Origin: Candidatus Latescibacterota bacterium
GTDB taxonomy: Bacteria; Latescibacterota; UBA2968; UBA8231
DNA: 15,133 nt
Assembly: GCA_021295675.1 (NCBI GenBank)
Contig: JAGWBY010000005.1
Coordinates: 1-15,133, forward strand
Direction: 5' to 3'
Every line of letters starts with the position of its first letter. Within the stretch, counting starts at the first letter, position 1. This document shows, piece after piece, positions 13,672 through 15,133 of the stretch. Under the pieces are notes generated by a model. That model was not told where the DNA came from and did not search any database. It was given only the letters and a program-made list of their open reading frames with translations. Position numbers and translations under genes: made by a program.

Positions 13672-15133
13672 TCAACACTTGGACCAGCCGCAGTGCTTGC
13701 ACATCAGACAGCTACTCTCATAAGCTACCGTCGACCCACACTCTGGACAGGTCGTCAGCGTCTTCGGCTCGCTGCCCGCAGAACTGGGCGGCACATTCTC
13801 GGAGGCGACAGCATCGGGCTGCTTGCCTGCCTTCCGCTGCAAATAGCGCTCCATCGCCTTGCCAATGGCGTCCGGCGTCGATAGGATCAACTCACCGTCT
13901 TCCCACACCGGACTCGGCCCCGAAATGCCCTTCAACTCGCTTATGACTTCCTGTGGGTCAACCCCCGAGCGCAACGCGAGCGAAATGAGCCGACTGATGG
14001 CCTCGGATTGGGCGGCCGCATTGCCACCCGCCTTGCCGATGGTGCTAAAGATCTCGCAGATCCCGTATTCGTCTTCGTTGATCGTCACGTAGATCTTGCC
14101 TTCTCCGGTATTGATCCGCTCGGTAATACCCGTGGTGACGGCCGGGCGGCGACGGCGATGCCGAAAGCCATCCGGCCCTAGGGAATCGGGGATCTCCACA
14201 ACCGGAGCTTCCTGCTTGTCGGCTTGACCCTCGGTCTGCAGAATGCCCTCGCGGCTGCCCTCGCGGTACACCGTCACGCCCTTGAGGCCCTCCTTGTACG
14301 CGGTGATGTAGATGTCGGCGAGGCAGGTTAATCGTCGAAGAAATGCTGCTATCGGTGTACTTCTGGATCACGCCCTGCATCTTGACGCGGAAGTAGGGAT
14401 CGATTTCGTGGGCCGTCACCACGTAATCGGGCAAGTCCTCGTCGTCGCCGAAAACGCGCTGGATGAGCGGGTGATAGACCTTGTATTCGCGGAAACTCTC
14501 GCCGTCGTCCTGCTTTACCCGGCGGGTGTAGCTAGTGCAGAAGATTGGCTCAATCCCCGAACTCGTCTGCGCGACAATCGAACCCGTGCCCACCGGCGGC
14601 ATGGTAATCAAGGTGCAATTGCGCAGACCGTGCTCGGCAATTTTCTCCTGCAGCGCTTGGGGTAGTCTCTGGATAAACTTGCTCTGCTTGATGCCCTCCC
14701 AGTCGAAAAGCGGAAAGGAGCCCTTCTCCTGCGCCAGTTCAACGGACATTTCATAAGCATTGTGGCAGATGGTGGCCATAACGCGGTCTATAATTTCCAA
14801 GGCCTCGTCCGAATCGTACTTACTCTGCATCAAGACCAGCGCCCACCCGGCGGTCGGAGGCTACGGCTTCGCGAATTTTGGGCAAGGCATGGTTATCCAT
14901 GTTGTATTCGATGACATTGTCCAAAAAGCGGGTCGCCACGCACGCGGCCTCTCCCAGTGCCTCGTAGTCGAACTCGCCGTCAGCGCCGACAAAGTTGACC
15001 AAATTGAGATTGCCTAGGTTACAGGCCGTGTACGAGGCCAGCGGCTGCTCGCCGCAGGGATTGGTGCTGGTGAGTGGATTGACGTATTCGACATTGTGAT
15101 ACTCGCGCATCGTGTCCCAAAAAATAATCCCCG
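13672..15133 (-). CDS. nrdJ: Class II (B12-dependent) ribonucleotide reductase NrdJ, 5'-truncated, frameshifted twice
   Basis: Reduces ribonucleotides to deoxyribonucleotides; the N-terminal half lies beyond the right edge (first whole codon at 15131). Three frames chain together. First: GIIFWDTM, then the active-site loop STNPCGEQPLA and ACNLGNLNL, ending VGAGL. Second, from about 14830: YDSDEALEIIDRVMATI, TMPPVGTGSIVAQTSSGIEP and SSISSTINLP. Third, from 14319: ADIYITAYKEGLKGVTVYREGSR, then TINEDEYG, GKAGGNAAAQSEA and a C-terminal zinc ribbon CPECG/CLMCKHCGWSKC typical of class II enzymes. At each join the family has a conserved block (MGFAD-like helix at 14829-14834; an acidic loop after NLP at 14320), so roughly 26-29 and 23 bases are missing. 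The stop is followed by a terminator. With thyA nearby, this links the window to dNTP supply. Confidence 0.88.

Overview
The window is bacterial, G+C-rich and gene-dense. A secreted Asp-rich protein with a discoidin-like end, a mannonate-dehydratase-like / phytanoyl-CoA-dioxygenase (PhyH) / L-idonate-dehydrogenase-like cluster, and a Bacteroidota-style Ig-like lipoprotein behind topA-xerC together suggest an uncultured lineage such as Latescibacterota or Poribacteria. That placement is inference from gene content. The sequence looks like a metagenomic contig.

Layout. 1-936 (-): 3'-truncated secreted protein with seven to eight ~16-residue Ca-binding-like Asp repeats. 1187-4457 (-): a likely four-gene operon, transcribed from right to left: idonate/sorbitol-type Zn dehydrogenase, a 133-aa unknown, a PhyH-family oxygenase, and a frameshifted mannonate-dehydratase-like TIM barrel. 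It faces a second, intact mannonate-dehydratase-like gene (4562-5518, +) across a 104-bp divergent promoter region; the leftward promoter ends so close to the ATG that the mRNA is probably leaderless. The cluster looks like sugar-acid catabolism with an added 2OG-Fe oxygenase. 5535-5711 (-): tRNA-Cys and tRNA-Leu with a clear promoter. 5946-6708 (+): thyA, frameshifted. 6776-11925 (-): operon topA (frameshifted), xerC-like recombinase, Ig-like lipoprotein, degenerate pilin-like protein. 12095-13605 (+): map and a PhnP-like metallo-hydrolase with an ATGA overlap. 13672-15133 (-): C-terminal part of a class II (B12) ribonucleotide reductase, frameshifted twice.

The most striking observation is not a new system but a pattern. 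Four genes (mannonate-dehydratase-like, thyA, topA, nrdJ) carry five disruptions. At each, a conserved block of about 7-14 residues is missing and the frame changes, consistent with deletions of roughly 19-29 bases. Three of the four are core replication or nucleotide genes, so assembly or sequencing error is the leading explanation and real decay the alternative; read mapping would decide. I found no CRISPR array, prophage, insertion sequence, defence system or rRNA.
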